Positions 53,278 through 53,302 of a stretch of 53,302 nucleotides of DNA are shown here, one piece after another (positions within the stretch are counted from its first letter, which is position 1; every line of letters starts with the position of its first letter). The stretch lies in the NCBI GenBank assembly GCA_043751595.1, contig JAYUZR010000021.1:1-53302 (forward strand), in the 5' to 3' direction. Made by a program: the position numbers and the translations under genes. The stretch is from JAYUZR01 sp043751595 (GTDB lineage Bacteria; Patescibacteriota; UBA1384; CAILIB01). Below the pieces are notes generated by a model that was given only the letters and a program-made list of their open reading frames with translations, did not search any database and was not told the origin of the DNA.

Positions 53278-53302
53278 GGTGGGCGCACCTGGATTCGAAC
53301 CG
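53277..53302 (-). tRNA. tRNA, 3' part only (cut by window end)
   Basis: The minus strand gives GGTTCGAATCC of the T loop and stem, the acceptor 3' strand TGCGCCC, discriminator A and an encoded CCA. The anticodon lies outside the window, so the amino acid is not known. Confidence 0.9.

Overview
The window reads as chromosomal DNA of a bacterium, most likely a Patescibacteria/CPR member; this is an inference and no lineage below that can be fixed from the sequence alone. Supporting signs are tight packing with ATGA/TAATG overlaps, a 23S-5S rRNA unit with no 16S gene next to it, a 346-nt group I-like intron inside the 23S gene, several genes that look leaderless, many small membrane proteins of unknown family, and a TrmB-type regulator. 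TGA is used as a stop, so the UGA-Gly codes of some CPR lineages do not apply.

Layout. 1-770: a lone membrane-protein gene on + behind a structured leader. 810-16785: a long minus-strand division and cell-wall (dcw) cluster, transcribed mraZ, ftsL-like, ftsI, murF, mraY, murD, ftsW, murG, murC, murB, a second murB-like gene, ftsQ, then recJ and radA. rsmH, murE, ftsA and ftsZ are absent from it. The promoter carries three perfect 10-bp MraZ boxes. 16836-19000: glyS and a secreted/anchored protein. 19125-21680: three small + strand membrane-protein cassettes, each with its own promoter and terminator, placed around a polyprenyl-phosphate-type glycosyltransferase. 21686-24326: yvcK-mutM-recO. 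24469-25409: padR and a zinc-finger-like small protein. 25460-28930: 5S and intron-bearing 23S rRNA. 29255-32694: Mg-type P-type ATPase and a phosphoesterase.

32712-40283: short accessory genes (GIY-YIG, HIT, XRE plus membrane partner, AlkD, NUDIX) and a five-gene operon: TrmB regulator, a swivelling phosphohistidine-domain protein, a separate PPDK-type ATP-grasp protein, an alpha/beta hydrolase and a DUF4380-like protein. The two phosphotransfer genes look like a split, barrel-less relative of PEP synthase/rifampin phosphotransferase. 40388-44933: AlaX editing protein, a nucleotidyltransferase, a 631-aa protein carrying both a class II terpene-cyclase DxDD motif and two class I isoprenoid-synthase Asp-rich motifs, and an NYN-domain protein flanked by two similar promoter-terminator units. 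45089-45430: tRNA-Ala(TGC) with fragments of its ends repeated on both sides. 45498-53072: PrsW-like protease, PMT-type mannosyltransferase, DUF2157 protein, TypA and small genes. The window ends inside another tRNA, which also has a fragment of its 3' end repeated about 150 bp away.

How the parts relate: the dcw cluster makes lipid II and the septal synthase; the DPM-like glycosyltransferase could supply lipid-linked sugar for the PMT-like enzyme; RadA, RecJ, RecO, MutM, AlkD and NUDIX form a repair set. The most unusual items are the 23S intron with a terminal A in place of the usual omega-G, the two-motif terpene synthase-like protein, the split phosphotransferase operon, the MurF lacking its N-terminal domain, and the tRNA-end duplications.
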